Assembly (NCBI GenBank): GCA_965216105.1
Contig: OZ244147.1
Location: 1,426,001 to 1,490,000 of the forward strand
Source of the DNA: JAALLB01 sp017643495
GTDB taxonomy: Bacteria > Pseudomonadota > Alphaproteobacteria > Rhizobiales > Rhizobiaceae
Direction: 5' to 3'
Length of the DNA stretch: 64,000 nucleotides
The notes under the pieces were generated by a model. That model saw only the letters and a list, made by a program, of their open reading frames with translations. It was not told the origin of the DNA and did no database searches. The translations under genes were made by a program, and so were the position numbers. This document shows, piece by piece, positions 33,190-41,388 of the stretch. Positions within the stretch are counted from its first letter, which is position 1; each line of letters begins with the position of its first letter.

Positions 33190-33580
33190 TCCAAGGGGTC
33201 TGTCAGACTGAATTAAACTAATCTCTGATTTACGAGAGAAAGCTTGGCTTAAGCGGTCAGAGGTTACCGTTACTCGTTGAGAGCGGTGGTCCTGTTTTAT
33301 TTGAAGTTTGATCTGGAGTAGAGGCTTCATTTATGGTTGATGTGATTATGGACTGAGGCGTTGATACTGGCGAACTTCCGCAAACTCTGCATGAGCCTGC
33401 AATTTTGCGTGGTCCGCCGCTGTCGTCGGAATGGGGCCTTCTCATGACTTGCAAGCAAATCATTACCCGCAATGTGTATGCACGAAGTCCGGTTTGTAAT
33501 GAGTGGTTGCTTTGTTGGTCTCTTTTCGATAGACGTTGGGCACATGCTGCGTGTGGATGATAGCATCAGCGGCGACATAT
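33190..33580 (-). pseudogene. Decayed IS6-family transposase
   Basis: On the minus strand the frame reads APFRRQRRTTQNCRLM then SLRKFASINASVHNHINHK, closely resembling the C-terminus of IS6-family transposases (RRRERxMxRFRxMxxLQKFASVHASVHNHFNQ). Beyond a stop, further pieces in the same frame (SLYSRSNFK, NRTTALNE) continue the family pattern. Stops and frame breaks show it is dead. GGGGTCTGTCAG at about 33195 could be the old end of the element, which is a guess. The N-terminal catalytic part is missing or unrecognisable. Confidence 0.6.
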
Positions 33581-33729
33581 TCTAAGACTTTGATTTTATG
33601 ATCCCTGCCTTGAATAGCCAAAAATGGCAAAGAAACTTAGGCAGCTAATCTACACAAGCTCCCCAATTTGAAAGATCCGCTGCGCTTGCCATGGATGCTT
33701 GGTATGCAAGCGGACTGTAAAGAGACTTT

Positions 33730-35037
33730 TTGACAACATTCAATGATCTCGGCCTGGCCGAGCCTATCCTTAAAGCCGTATCGGCTGAAGGTTACACAAA
33801 TCCCACCCCTATTCAGAAACAAGCAATTCCTGTTCTTATGCAAGGACAAGATATTATTGGCATTGCACAAACTGGAACCGGTAAAACCGCTTCCTTTGTT
33901 TTGCCCCTCCTGCATAACATTGCCCAGCAAAAGCGCCGGCCAAAGTCGAGGATGTGCAGTGCTCTTATTTTGTCACCAACCCGCGAATTGGCTTCGCAGA
34001 TCGTGGATAATATTAAATGCTACAGCGCTTTTACAAAAATTAAAACCGCACTGATTGTTGGTGGTGTGAAGCCAAAGGGCCAAATACATGCGCTTAAAGC
34101 GGGCGCAGACATTGTTGTTGCAACACCGGGTCGATTACTTGATCACATCAACTCTGGTGCAATCATGTTGGTGAATACTGACAATCTGGTCATTGATGAA
34201 GCTGACCAGATGCTTGATTTGGGATTTCTTCCCAATATCAGACGGATCGTGGAAAAGCTTCCGGAAAACCGGCAAACAGCCCTTTTGTCTGCGACTATGC
34301 CTGCACAGATCAGGAAACTTGCGAACGACCTTCTGGTCGAGCCAGCAGAAATAGAAGTTGCTGCGGTTTCACGCCCGATTGCGCGCATAGCTCAAAGCGT
34401 TCGGCATGTGGAAAAAGCAAACAAACTCCGCATACTGACTGAAATTCTCAGGAAAAATGAAGTCAAACGTACTGTTGTCTTCACGCGCACCAAACGAGGC
34501 GCAGACCGTGTATGCAAAAGCCTGATAGCATCCAGTCTAAACGCTGCTTGCATTCATGGTGACAAATCGCAAGGCCAGCGCGTTCGCGCACTGGATGCAT
34601 TTCGCTCAGGCAAAACTCAAATACTGATCGCTACAGACATTGCAGCACGCGGCATTGATATTGATGACATATCGCATGTTGTGAATTTTGATATTCCAAA
34701 CGTTCCAGAATCTTATGTTCATCGCATCGGGCGTACCGCACGAGCAGGTAAAGATGGTGTGGCAATTACACTGTGTGATCCATCAGAAAAAGGTTTGCTG
34801 AAAGACATAGAAAAGCTGATTGGAAACAAGCTGCCATGTGAGGTGGTCACGGTTGAAGGTTCAACCGGGCAGTTTGCCAGGCAGGATCAAGGAAATTCCG
34901 AACAAACCAGGCAGCGCCTTGTTCAGGACAGCGATGGGAGCAGTGATACCTTGCCGACTCGATCAAAGAGAAACAGGCGGAGGAAGAGAAGCCGGCTATC
35001 AAAGCATTTGGGCGTAAAGAACAAACAGGCGGCCTGA
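33730..35037 (+). CDS. DEAD-box RNA helicase (RhlE-like)
   Basis: The 435-residue protein has the full helicase motif series: Q motif (YTNPTPIQKQAIP), I (AQTGTGKT), Ia (PTRELASQI), Ib (TPGRLLDH), II (DEAD in VIDEADQML), III (SAT), IV-V (TDIAARGIDI) and VI (HRIGRTARAG). A basic, Arg/Lys-rich tail of about 60 residues binds RNA. The frame starts with TTG, which fits the family N-terminus (MTTFNDLGL); no better ATG exists. RhlE helicases remodel rRNA and mRNA, often in the cold. A broken cold-shock gene lies right after it. Confidence 0.93.
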   Translation: MTTFNDLGLAEPILKAVSAEGYTNPTPIQKQAIPVLMQGQDIIGIAQTGTGKTASFVLPLLHNIAQQKRRPKSRMCSALILSPTRELASQIVDNIKCYSAFTKIKTALIVGGVKPKGQIHALKAGADIVVATPGRLLDHINSGAIMLVNTDNLVIDEADQMLDLGFLPNIRRIVEKLPENRQTALLSATMPAQIRKLANDLLVEPAEIEVAAVSRPIARIAQSVRHVEKANKLRILTEILRKNEVKRTVVFTRTKRGADRVCKSLIASSLNAACIHGDKSQGQRVRALDAFRSGKTQILIATDIAARGIDIDDISHVVNFDIPNVPESYVHRIGRTARAGKDGVAITLCDPSEKGLLKDIEKLIGNKLPCEVVTVEGSTGQFARQDQGNSEQTRQRLVQDSDGSSDTLPTRSKRNRRRKRSRLSKHLGVKNKQAA

Positions 35038-35078
35038 TCAGCACGCGCTAAAAAATCGGCGTAACACAAAATAAATTG

Positions 35079-35231
35079 CCGTCTAACGCAGGCAGTGATG
35101 TATTCGTACATGCTGTTGTGCTTCAGAAATGCGGCATCAACGGGTTGAACGAAGGTCAAAAAGTGCCTTTCTAAACCGAGGTTGATAGCCGTTCAGGCAA
35201 GACAGCAGTAAGCACTCTTGAGCTTGCTTAA
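35079..35231 (+). pseudogene. CspA-family cold-shock protein remnant
   Basis: The frame reads LPSNAGSDVFVHAVVLQKCG, NGLNEGQKVPF, a TAA stop (35172), then TEVDSRSGKTAVSTLELA and a stop at 35229. This is the second half of a CspA protein (consensus GGxDVFVHISAVxxAG, LNEGQKVxFE, DxRSGKxxAxNL). The N-terminal RNA-binding strands (KGFGFI) are gone. In related bacteria a csp gene follows the RhlE helicase gene, so this looks like in-place decay. Confidence 0.75.
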
Positions 35232-35692
35232 TTCATGACTTGATGAACTGCCAACAAATTGGCTGGGCACACAAGAAACCTCCGGGCACCCATACTTCAA
35301 AGGCCGCAAGGTACAGAGAATTTCACCTTAACAAAGTGGCCAGCAAAGCCGGATAATCCGGGCAATGTGAATTAGCCCGAAACAAGACCGGCCGAATGCA
35401 ATGTTTTTCAATTACTGTTAAACGGTATCGATGCGCTTGCATCCAAATCCTGCTGCTGACAGCATCCGGCAGTTACCTGATCCAGATTTTTTTTGTGTCG
35501 TAACCAAGAGAATTCGGCCCTGACTGGCCTTTTCCATCCGGAGAGGAGGCGGTTTTGTATCAGCCAATATTGGAGTTGAAGGCGTGGCCTCGTTCAATGA
35601 TGCTGTGTGAATGATTTTGAAAAATCTGAAATGCGACGGGAAACAAAATGCGGACCGGCGCATTGAACTTGCACGAACCATTGGAAATTTGA
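35232..35692. other. Intergenic region before the beta-oxidation operon
   Basis: About 460 bases without a gene I can support. Short frames exist on both strands, but none has a motif or ribosome site. The promoter of the fadE-led operon should lie here; no operator was recognised. Confidence 0.4.
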
Positions 35693-37948
35693 ATGAATAT
35701 CAGACAATTTCGTCGCGACCGGATTACCAAACCAATATTCAGATGGGCCAAAGGCGCGCTCCCCTCGCTGTCAAACACTGAACAAGAGGCGCTCAATGCC
35801 GGGGAAGTCTGGTGGGATGCCGAGTTGTTTACCGGCTCGCCCGACTGGTCCAAACTGCTGAGCACGAAAAAACCTGTACTGTCCGAAGACGAACAATCCT
35901 TTATGGACAACCAGTGCGACAAGCTTTGCTCCATGGTCAAGGATTGGGACATCAACTGGGAAGATGGCGATCTTCCCGCAGACGTGTGGGACTATCTGCG
36001 CAGGGAAAAGTTCTTCGGAATGATCATCAAGAAGGAGCATGGCGGACTTGGCTTCTCTGCTTATGGCCATTCGGAAATTATTCGCAAAATCTCGACCAAA
36101 TCAATCGCGCTTGGTGTTACGGTCATGGTGCCTAACTCGCTCGGGCCGGGTGAGTTGCTGCACATGTTCGGTACAAAAGAGCAGCAGGATTACTGGTTGC
36201 CGCGCCTGGCTGCAGGGGATGAAATTCCGGCTTTTGCACTGACCAGCGAAGAGGCAGGCTCAGATGCGTCGGCCATGATTGATTCCGGCGTCGTCAGCAA
36301 AGGTAAGTGGCAGGGCGAGGAGGTGCTTGGCCTCAGGCTCAACTGGTCCAAGCGTTATATCACACTTGGTCCGGTATCGACGGTGCTCGGCCTTGCTTTC
36401 AAGATGCATGATCCGGACGGGCTGCTTGGTGAAACGGAAGATCTTGGCATTACCTGTGCTCTTGTTCCAACTGCGCTCCAGGGGGTGGAAATCGGTCGAC
36501 GGCACATTCCGAGCGGCCAGATGTTCCAGAACGGCCCAACCAGGGGGCATGATGTTTTCATACCGCTTGATCACATAATCGGCGGACCGGACTATGCCGG
36601 AAAAGGCTGGATGATGCTGATGAGTGCCTTGGCGGTGGGGCGGGGTATTTCCCTGCCTTCGTTGTCTGCCGCAGCAACGGCGTTTTCTGCACATACTGCC
36701 GGAGCGTATTCGCGCGTGCGCGAGCAGTTCGGTATTCCGATCAGCAAATTCGGAGGCATTCAGCGTCGGCTTGGGCGATTGGCTGCAGAAGCCTATGTAC
36801 TTGATGCCGGTCGCCAGCTTACCTGTGCAGGCCTCGACGAGGGCCGTGCGCTTGCTGTCATTTCCGGCATCATGAAATCAAACGCAACATACCGCATGCG
36901 TGAAGCAGTGGACGACGCGATGGATGTTCATGCTGGCAAAGCAGTCATTGATGGTCCGAAGAACTATCTTGGCAACATGCATCGTGCCGTTCCGGTCGGC
37001 ATTACGGTAGAGGGTGCCAATATCCTGACGCGAAACATGATCATCTTCGGTCAGGGTGCCATCCGCTGCCACCCGCATATTCTCGAGGAAATGCTGGCGT
37101 TGCAGGAGAAAGACAATGACAAGGCGCTTGATGATTTTGACAAGGCATTTTGGGCGCATGTCAGCCATACGACAGGGAACCTTTTCAAAGCCTGGTTCCG
37201 GGCCTGGACCGGGGGCATGTTTGCGCCAGCTCCTGACGCCGGCGAGGCGACAGGGTATTATCGCAAGCTGTCCCGATGGGCTGCTGCCTTTGCGTTAACG
37301 GCGGACATGGCATTGCTGACACTTGGGGGGGATCTCAAGCGCCGTGAAATGTTGTCGGCGCGTATGGGCGATGTCTTGTCCGAGCTTTATTTGCTGTCTG
37401 CGGCGCTGAAGCGCTGGGATGACGAAGGTCGGCAGGAGGACGATTTGCCGGTATTGCAATATGCTGTAGATGACGGACTTTCCCGGATCCAGGGCAGTCT
37501 GGACGAGGTTCTGGCCAACATGCCGTCGCGCATTGCAGCCTGGTTTGTACGGTTTCTGACCATACCGGGTGGCTCCAATCTTGGTCCAACAGATGAGCTG
37601 ACAAAAAAATGCGCGGAGCTTCTATACAAACCATCTGAGACACGGAACCGTCTGGTTCAGAACTTATATCGTGGCTGTGGAACGGATGGCATTCATGAGT
37701 TGAACAATGCGTTCGAAATGGTGTGCAAGACCGAACCGATACGCAAGAAACTGCGTGACTCGGGCAAGCCGCTTGCGGAAGCTGAGAAATCCGGGGTTCT
37801 GTCCGCAGACGAGGTGAAAAAACTTGAACAGGCCGGGGAAGCGGTCGCAAAAGTGATTGCGGTCGATGATTTCGCACCGGAAGAAATAACAGGGAGGAAA
37901 GGTCCGCGCATGAATATTGACCCGGAAGTACCGAAGGCTGCGGAATGA
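35693..37948 (+). CDS. fadE: Acyl-CoA dehydrogenase, FadE type
   Basis: The 751-residue protein follows the FadE architecture: an N-terminal extension (SNTEQEALNAGEVWWDAELFTGSPDW), then the acyl-CoA dehydrogenase fold (FALTSEEAGSDASAMIDSG, FMN/FAD and acyl contacts; GGIQRRLGRLAAEAYVLDAGR; ILTRNMIIFGQGAIRCHP) and the long DUF1974 C-terminal domain. It is shorter than E. coli FadE because the membrane helix at the N-terminus is absent. It makes the first oxidation of acyl-CoA. Its stop overlaps the thiolase ATG, and the order fadE-thiolase-fadB is a complete beta-oxidation set. Confidence 0.93.
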   Translation: MNIRQFRRDRITKPIFRWAKGALPSLSNTEQEALNAGEVWWDAELFTGSPDWSKLLSTKKPVLSEDEQSFMDNQCDKLCSMVKDWDINWEDGDLPADVWDYLRREKFFGMIIKKEHGGLGFSAYGHSEIIRKISTKSIALGVTVMVPNSLGPGELLHMFGTKEQQDYWLPRLAAGDEIPAFALTSEEAGSDASAMIDSGVVSKGKWQGEEVLGLRLNWSKRYITLGPVSTVLGLAFKMHDPDGLLGETEDLGITCALVPTALQGVEIGRRHIPSGQMFQNGPTRGHDVFIPLDHIIGGPDYAGKGWMMLMSALAVGRGISLPSLSAAATAFSAHTAGAYSRVREQFGIPISKFGGIQRRLGRLAAEAYVLDAGRQLTCAGLDEGRALAVISGIMKSNATYRMREAVDDAMDVHAGKAVIDGPKNYLGNMHRAVPVGITVEGANILTRNMIIFGQGAIRCHPHILEEMLALQEKDNDKALDDFDKAFWAHVSHTTGNLFKAWFRAWTGGMFAPAPDAGEATGYYRKLSRWAAAFALTADMALLTLGGDLKRREMLSARMGDVLSELYLLSAALKRWDDEGRQEDDLPVLQYAVDDGLSRIQGSLDEVLANMPSRIAAWFVRFLTIPGGSNLGPTDELTKKCAELLYKPSETRNRLVQNLYRGCGTDGIHELNNAFEMVCKTEPIRKKLRDSGKPLAEAEKSGVLSADEVKKLEQAGEAVAKVIAVDDFAPEEITGRKGPRMNIDPEVPKAAE

Positions 37949-39273
37949 CAAAAGCTTCCACGTTTCCAAACAGACAAGGCAGCGACTCGAACAACCGGAA
38001 AGTTTATCTTGTCGATGGTGCGCGCACGCCGTTTCTGAAAGCCAGGGGCGGGCTGGGGCCCTTCACCCCCGTCGATCTGGCTGTCCAGTGCGGTCGGCCG
38101 CTGCTGATGCGTCAGCCCTTCTCCCGTGATGCATTTGATCAGGTCATTCTTGGCTGCGTCAATGTCATTGCTGACGAGATGAACCCGTCACGCGTTGCAG
38201 CGCTGCGCCTTGGAATGGGCGATGCAATGGTCGCTTTCACTGTACAGATCAATTGCGGTTCCGGCATGCAATCGATTGATACGGCTTACAAATATATCCG
38301 CCAGGGCGAGAGCGATCTCATTCTTGCCGGTGGTGCTGAAGCGCTCAGTCATGCTCCCTTGGTCATGCGAGAAGAAGCGGTTGAATGGTACGCCGGTCTG
38401 GCCCGGGCGAAAGGCCCGCTCGATACCGCCAAACAGATGAGCAGACTGCGGCCCGAGTTCTTCAAGCCTGTCATCGGGCTTGAGCGTGGCCTTACTGACC
38501 CGATTACCGAACTGAACATGGGGCAGACCGCCGAAGTGCTGGCGCATCATTTCAACATTTCGCGCGAGGATGCGGATCAATACGCCGTCGAAAGCCAGCA
38601 TCGCCTTGCCACGGCCCAAGAGCAAGGGTGGCTGGAAGGGGAGGTGGAGCCAGCCTTTGACCGTGACGGAAATGTTTATGAAAAAGACGATGGTGTGCGT
38701 CCAGATTCATCTGTCGCGAAGCTGTCCGAGTTGAACCCGGTCTTTGAGAAGCCGTACGGGAAGGTTACGGCGGGTAACTCCTCGCAGATTACAGATGGTG
38801 CTTGCTGGGTAATTCTTGCGTCGGAAGACGCTGTGCAAAAACACGGCTTGGAACCATTGGCGGAGATCAGGGATAGCGAGTGGGCGGGTCTTGATCCATC
38901 CATCATGGGCCTTGGTCCCGTAATGTGTACGACGCCGATGATGCAGCGCAACGGGTTGGCGAAAAAGGATATTGATCTTTGGGAACTGAACGAGGCCTTC
39001 GCTGCGCAAGTTCTCGCATGTCTTGCGGCGTGGCAGGACAAGGAATTCTGCAAAAATATACTCGGCCTTGACAAAGCCTTCGGCAAGATCGGGCGCGACC
39101 GGCTGAATGTCGATGGTGGTGCGATCTCGTTGGGTCATCCTGTCGGGACCAGCGGCAACCGCATCGTCTTGCATCTTGCCAATGCGATGAAGCGACTGAA
39201 AAAGAAACGTGGCATTGCCACCGAATGTATTGGTGGCGGCTTGGCTGGTGCCATGTTGCTGGAACTGGTGTGA
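37945..39273 (+). CDS. Acetyl-CoA C-acyltransferase (beta-oxidation thiolase)
   Basis: The 442-residue thiolase has the nucleophilic Cys104 in QINCGSGMQSID, the conserved NEAFA (LWELNEAFAAQ), the His of GGAISLGHPVGTSGN, and the second Cys in TECIGGGLAGAM. It splits 3-ketoacyl-CoA to acetyl-CoA and a shorter acyl-CoA. The length and the insert around residues 140-180 are closer to FadI than to FadA, but I leave the symbol open. The ATG overlaps fadE. Confidence 0.92.
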   Translation: MTKASTFPNRQGSDSNNRKVYLVDGARTPFLKARGGLGPFTPVDLAVQCGRPLLMRQPFSRDAFDQVILGCVNVIADEMNPSRVAALRLGMGDAMVAFTVQINCGSGMQSIDTAYKYIRQGESDLILAGGAEALSHAPLVMREEAVEWYAGLARAKGPLDTAKQMSRLRPEFFKPVIGLERGLTDPITELNMGQTAEVLAHHFNISREDADQYAVESQHRLATAQEQGWLEGEVEPAFDRDGNVYEKDDGVRPDSSVAKLSELNPVFEKPYGKVTAGNSSQITDGACWVILASEDAVQKHGLEPLAEIRDSEWAGLDPSIMGLGPVMCTTPMMQRNGLAKKDIDLWELNEAFAAQVLACLAAWQDKEFCKNILGLDKAFGKIGRDRLNVDGGAISLGHPVGTSGNRIVLHLANAMKRLKKKRGIATECIGGGLAGAMLLELV

Positions 39274-39283
39274 GGAGATGATG

Positions 39284-41383
39284 ATGGGAAAGGTTCTCGA
39301 CCATTTGCAACACATCAAACCGGAATTGGGTCCGGCAACCAGACCGGAGAAAAACCGGCACTGGCGGCTTGCACGCGATGAGAACGATATTGCCTGGCTG
39401 GTGCTTGACCGGCATGATTCAAGTGCCAATACCCTTTCGGAATCTGTTTTGAAGGAACTCGACGAGCGACTTGACTTGATCGACAATGAAAAGCCGAATG
39501 CACTGGTCATCCGTTCCGCCAAGTCATCGGCTTTTGCGGCGGGTGCCGACATTACGGAATTTCGCGGTCTTGCCGATGGTAGCAAGGTGGAAGAGCAACT
39601 CAATCTGGGTCATGCCATTTTCGACCGTATAGAGAAGTTCGGATTTCCGACGATTACTGTTGTGCATGGGTATGCACTTGGCGGGGGCTTTGAACTGGCA
39701 CTGGCCACCGATTACCGTGTTGCGATTGAAGGTGCGAGTTTTGGTTTTCCCGAAGTGCGTCTTGGCCTGCACCCGGGTCTTGGCGGGACATTCCGGTTGA
39801 CGGAACTTATTGACCCGGTCGAGGCAATGACAATGATGCTGACCGGTTCGAACGCACACACCCAAAAGGCGAAAAAGCTTGGAATCGCTGATCTGGTTGT
39901 TGAAGAACGGCATCTGAAAAATGCCATCAATGCGATTGTTGACGGTAAAATTGCAAAACAGGAGCCGGGGCTCAAAAGTTCTGCTTTCAACCTGTCACCA
40001 GCCCGCAGTTTTGCCGCCCGCCAGATGCGCGCGAAAACGGCAGAACGTGCTTCGCAAGACCATTATCCCGCGCCTTACGCGCTCATTGGTCTTTGGGAAG
40101 AACATCACGGTGACCGGGAGAAAATGCAGCGTGGTGAAATAAAATCCTTTGCCAAACTGCTGACCAGCCAAACTGCCCAAAACCTGATCCGTGTCTTCTT
40201 CTTGCGGGAGAAGCTCAAGAATATTGGCGATGGCGAGCACGGCATTTCGCATGTCCATGTCATCGGGGCCGGAGCAATGGGCGGTGAAATTGCAGCATGG
40301 TGTGCTGTCAGGGGTTTTCGGGTTTCTCTCGGTGACGTGAAAAACGCGCCAATTGGAGAAGCTCTGAAAGAAGCGAAAGCGCTGTGTAACGACCAGCATC
40401 TATCAGGTACCGAAACGCGTGATGCACTTGACCGGTTGATCCCTGATCCACAAGGGCACGGGATTGCGCAGGCCGACCTTGTTATTGAAGCCGTGCCGGA
40501 AAAGCCGGAACTGAAAAGGGAAATTTACAAGGCGATCGAGCCGCGAATGAAGGCGACGGCTATTCTGGCAACCAACACATCGAGCCTGGAACTTCCGGAG
40601 ATGGCAACAGCACTGAAAAATCCTGCCCGTTTTGCCGGAGTGCATTTTTTCAACCCGGTTTCGAAAATGCAGCTTGTCGAGATTGTTTATCATGACAAGA
40701 CAGAGAAGAACGTACTTGAGCGATTGAATGCATTTACGGGAAGTATTTCACGCTTGCCTGCGCCTGTGAAAAGCTATCCTGGTTTTCTTGTGAACCGGGC
40801 CTTGATGCCCTATCTGATGGAAGCTTTGATGCTGCTTGACGAGGGCCACGAGAAGGTAGTGATTGACCGGACGGCGGAGCAGTTCGGTATGCCGATGGGG
40901 CCAATTGAACTGGCCGATCAGGTAGGGCTTGATATCTGCCTGCATGTTGCCGAAAGCCTGAAGGGCAATCTCGAAAAGCCGATGCCAGAGATTCCGGACT
41001 GGCTGCGCAAAAAGGTTGAAAAAGGTGAATTGGGCCGCAAAACCGGGCAGGGGTTCTACAAATGGTCGGATGGCAAGGTCCAGAAAGAAGATGTGCCCGA
41101 CCTTGCCAAGGCACCTGATGACATGCTTGACCGGCTGATCCTGCCAATGCTTGATGCCTGCGTCGAATGTTTGCGAAAAGGGATTGTCGAGGATACCGAT
41201 GTGATCGATGGCGCCATGATCTTTGCCACTGGTTTTGCGCCCTTTCGTGGGGGACCGATGAATTACGCCCGAGACAGGGGGGTGGATGAAATCCGCAACA
41301 AAATTTCGGAATTGAGGAATAAACACGGGCCGCGCTTTGAACCGGACAGGGGCTGGTCCGGGTTGAACGGGAAAGACAGCTAG
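39284..41383 (+). CDS. Multifunctional enoyl-CoA hydratase / 3-hydroxyacyl-CoA dehydrogenase (FadB/FadJ type)
   Basis: Three ATG codons follow the AGGAG site in a row; the third (39284) has the best spacing and gives 699 residues. The N-terminal crotonase domain shows SAFAAGADITEF (oxyanion hole), GGGFELALATDYRV and FPEVRLGLHPGLGG (catalytic Glu). The dehydrogenase shows VIGAGAMGGEIAAWCA (NAD), ATNTSSLELPEM and GVHFFNPVSKMQLVEIV (catalytic His-Glu), and a C-terminal PIELADQVGLD repeat. It hydrates enoyl-CoA and oxidises the product. The stop of the thiolase is ten bases upstream, so all genes share one transcript. Confidence 0.93.
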   Translation: MGKVLDHLQHIKPELGPATRPEKNRHWRLARDENDIAWLVLDRHDSSANTLSESVLKELDERLDLIDNEKPNALVIRSAKSSAFAAGADITEFRGLADGSKVEEQLNLGHAIFDRIEKFGFPTITVVHGYALGGGFELALATDYRVAIEGASFGFPEVRLGLHPGLGGTFRLTELIDPVEAMTMMLTGSNAHTQKAKKLGIADLVVEERHLKNAINAIVDGKIAKQEPGLKSSAFNLSPARSFAARQMRAKTAERASQDHYPAPYALIGLWEEHHGDREKMQRGEIKSFAKLLTSQTAQNLIRVFFLREKLKNIGDGEHGISHVHVIGAGAMGGEIAAWCAVRGFRVSLGDVKNAPIGEALKEAKALCNDQHLSGTETRDALDRLIPDPQGHGIAQADLVIEAVPEKPELKREIYKAIEPRMKATAILATNTSSLELPEMATALKNPARFAGVHFFNPVSKMQLVEIVYHDKTEKNVLERLNAFTGSISRLPAPVKSYPGFLVNRALMPYLMEALMLLDEGHEKVVIDRTAEQFGMPMGPIELADQVGLDICLHVAESLKGNLEKPMPEIPDWLRKKVEKGELGRKTGQGFYKWSDGKVQKEDVPDLAKAPDDMLDRLILPMLDACVECLRKGIVEDTDVIDGAMIFATGFAPFRGGPMNYARDRGVDEIRNKISELRNKHGPRFEPDRGWSGLNGKDS

Positions 41384-41388
41384 CCGGA

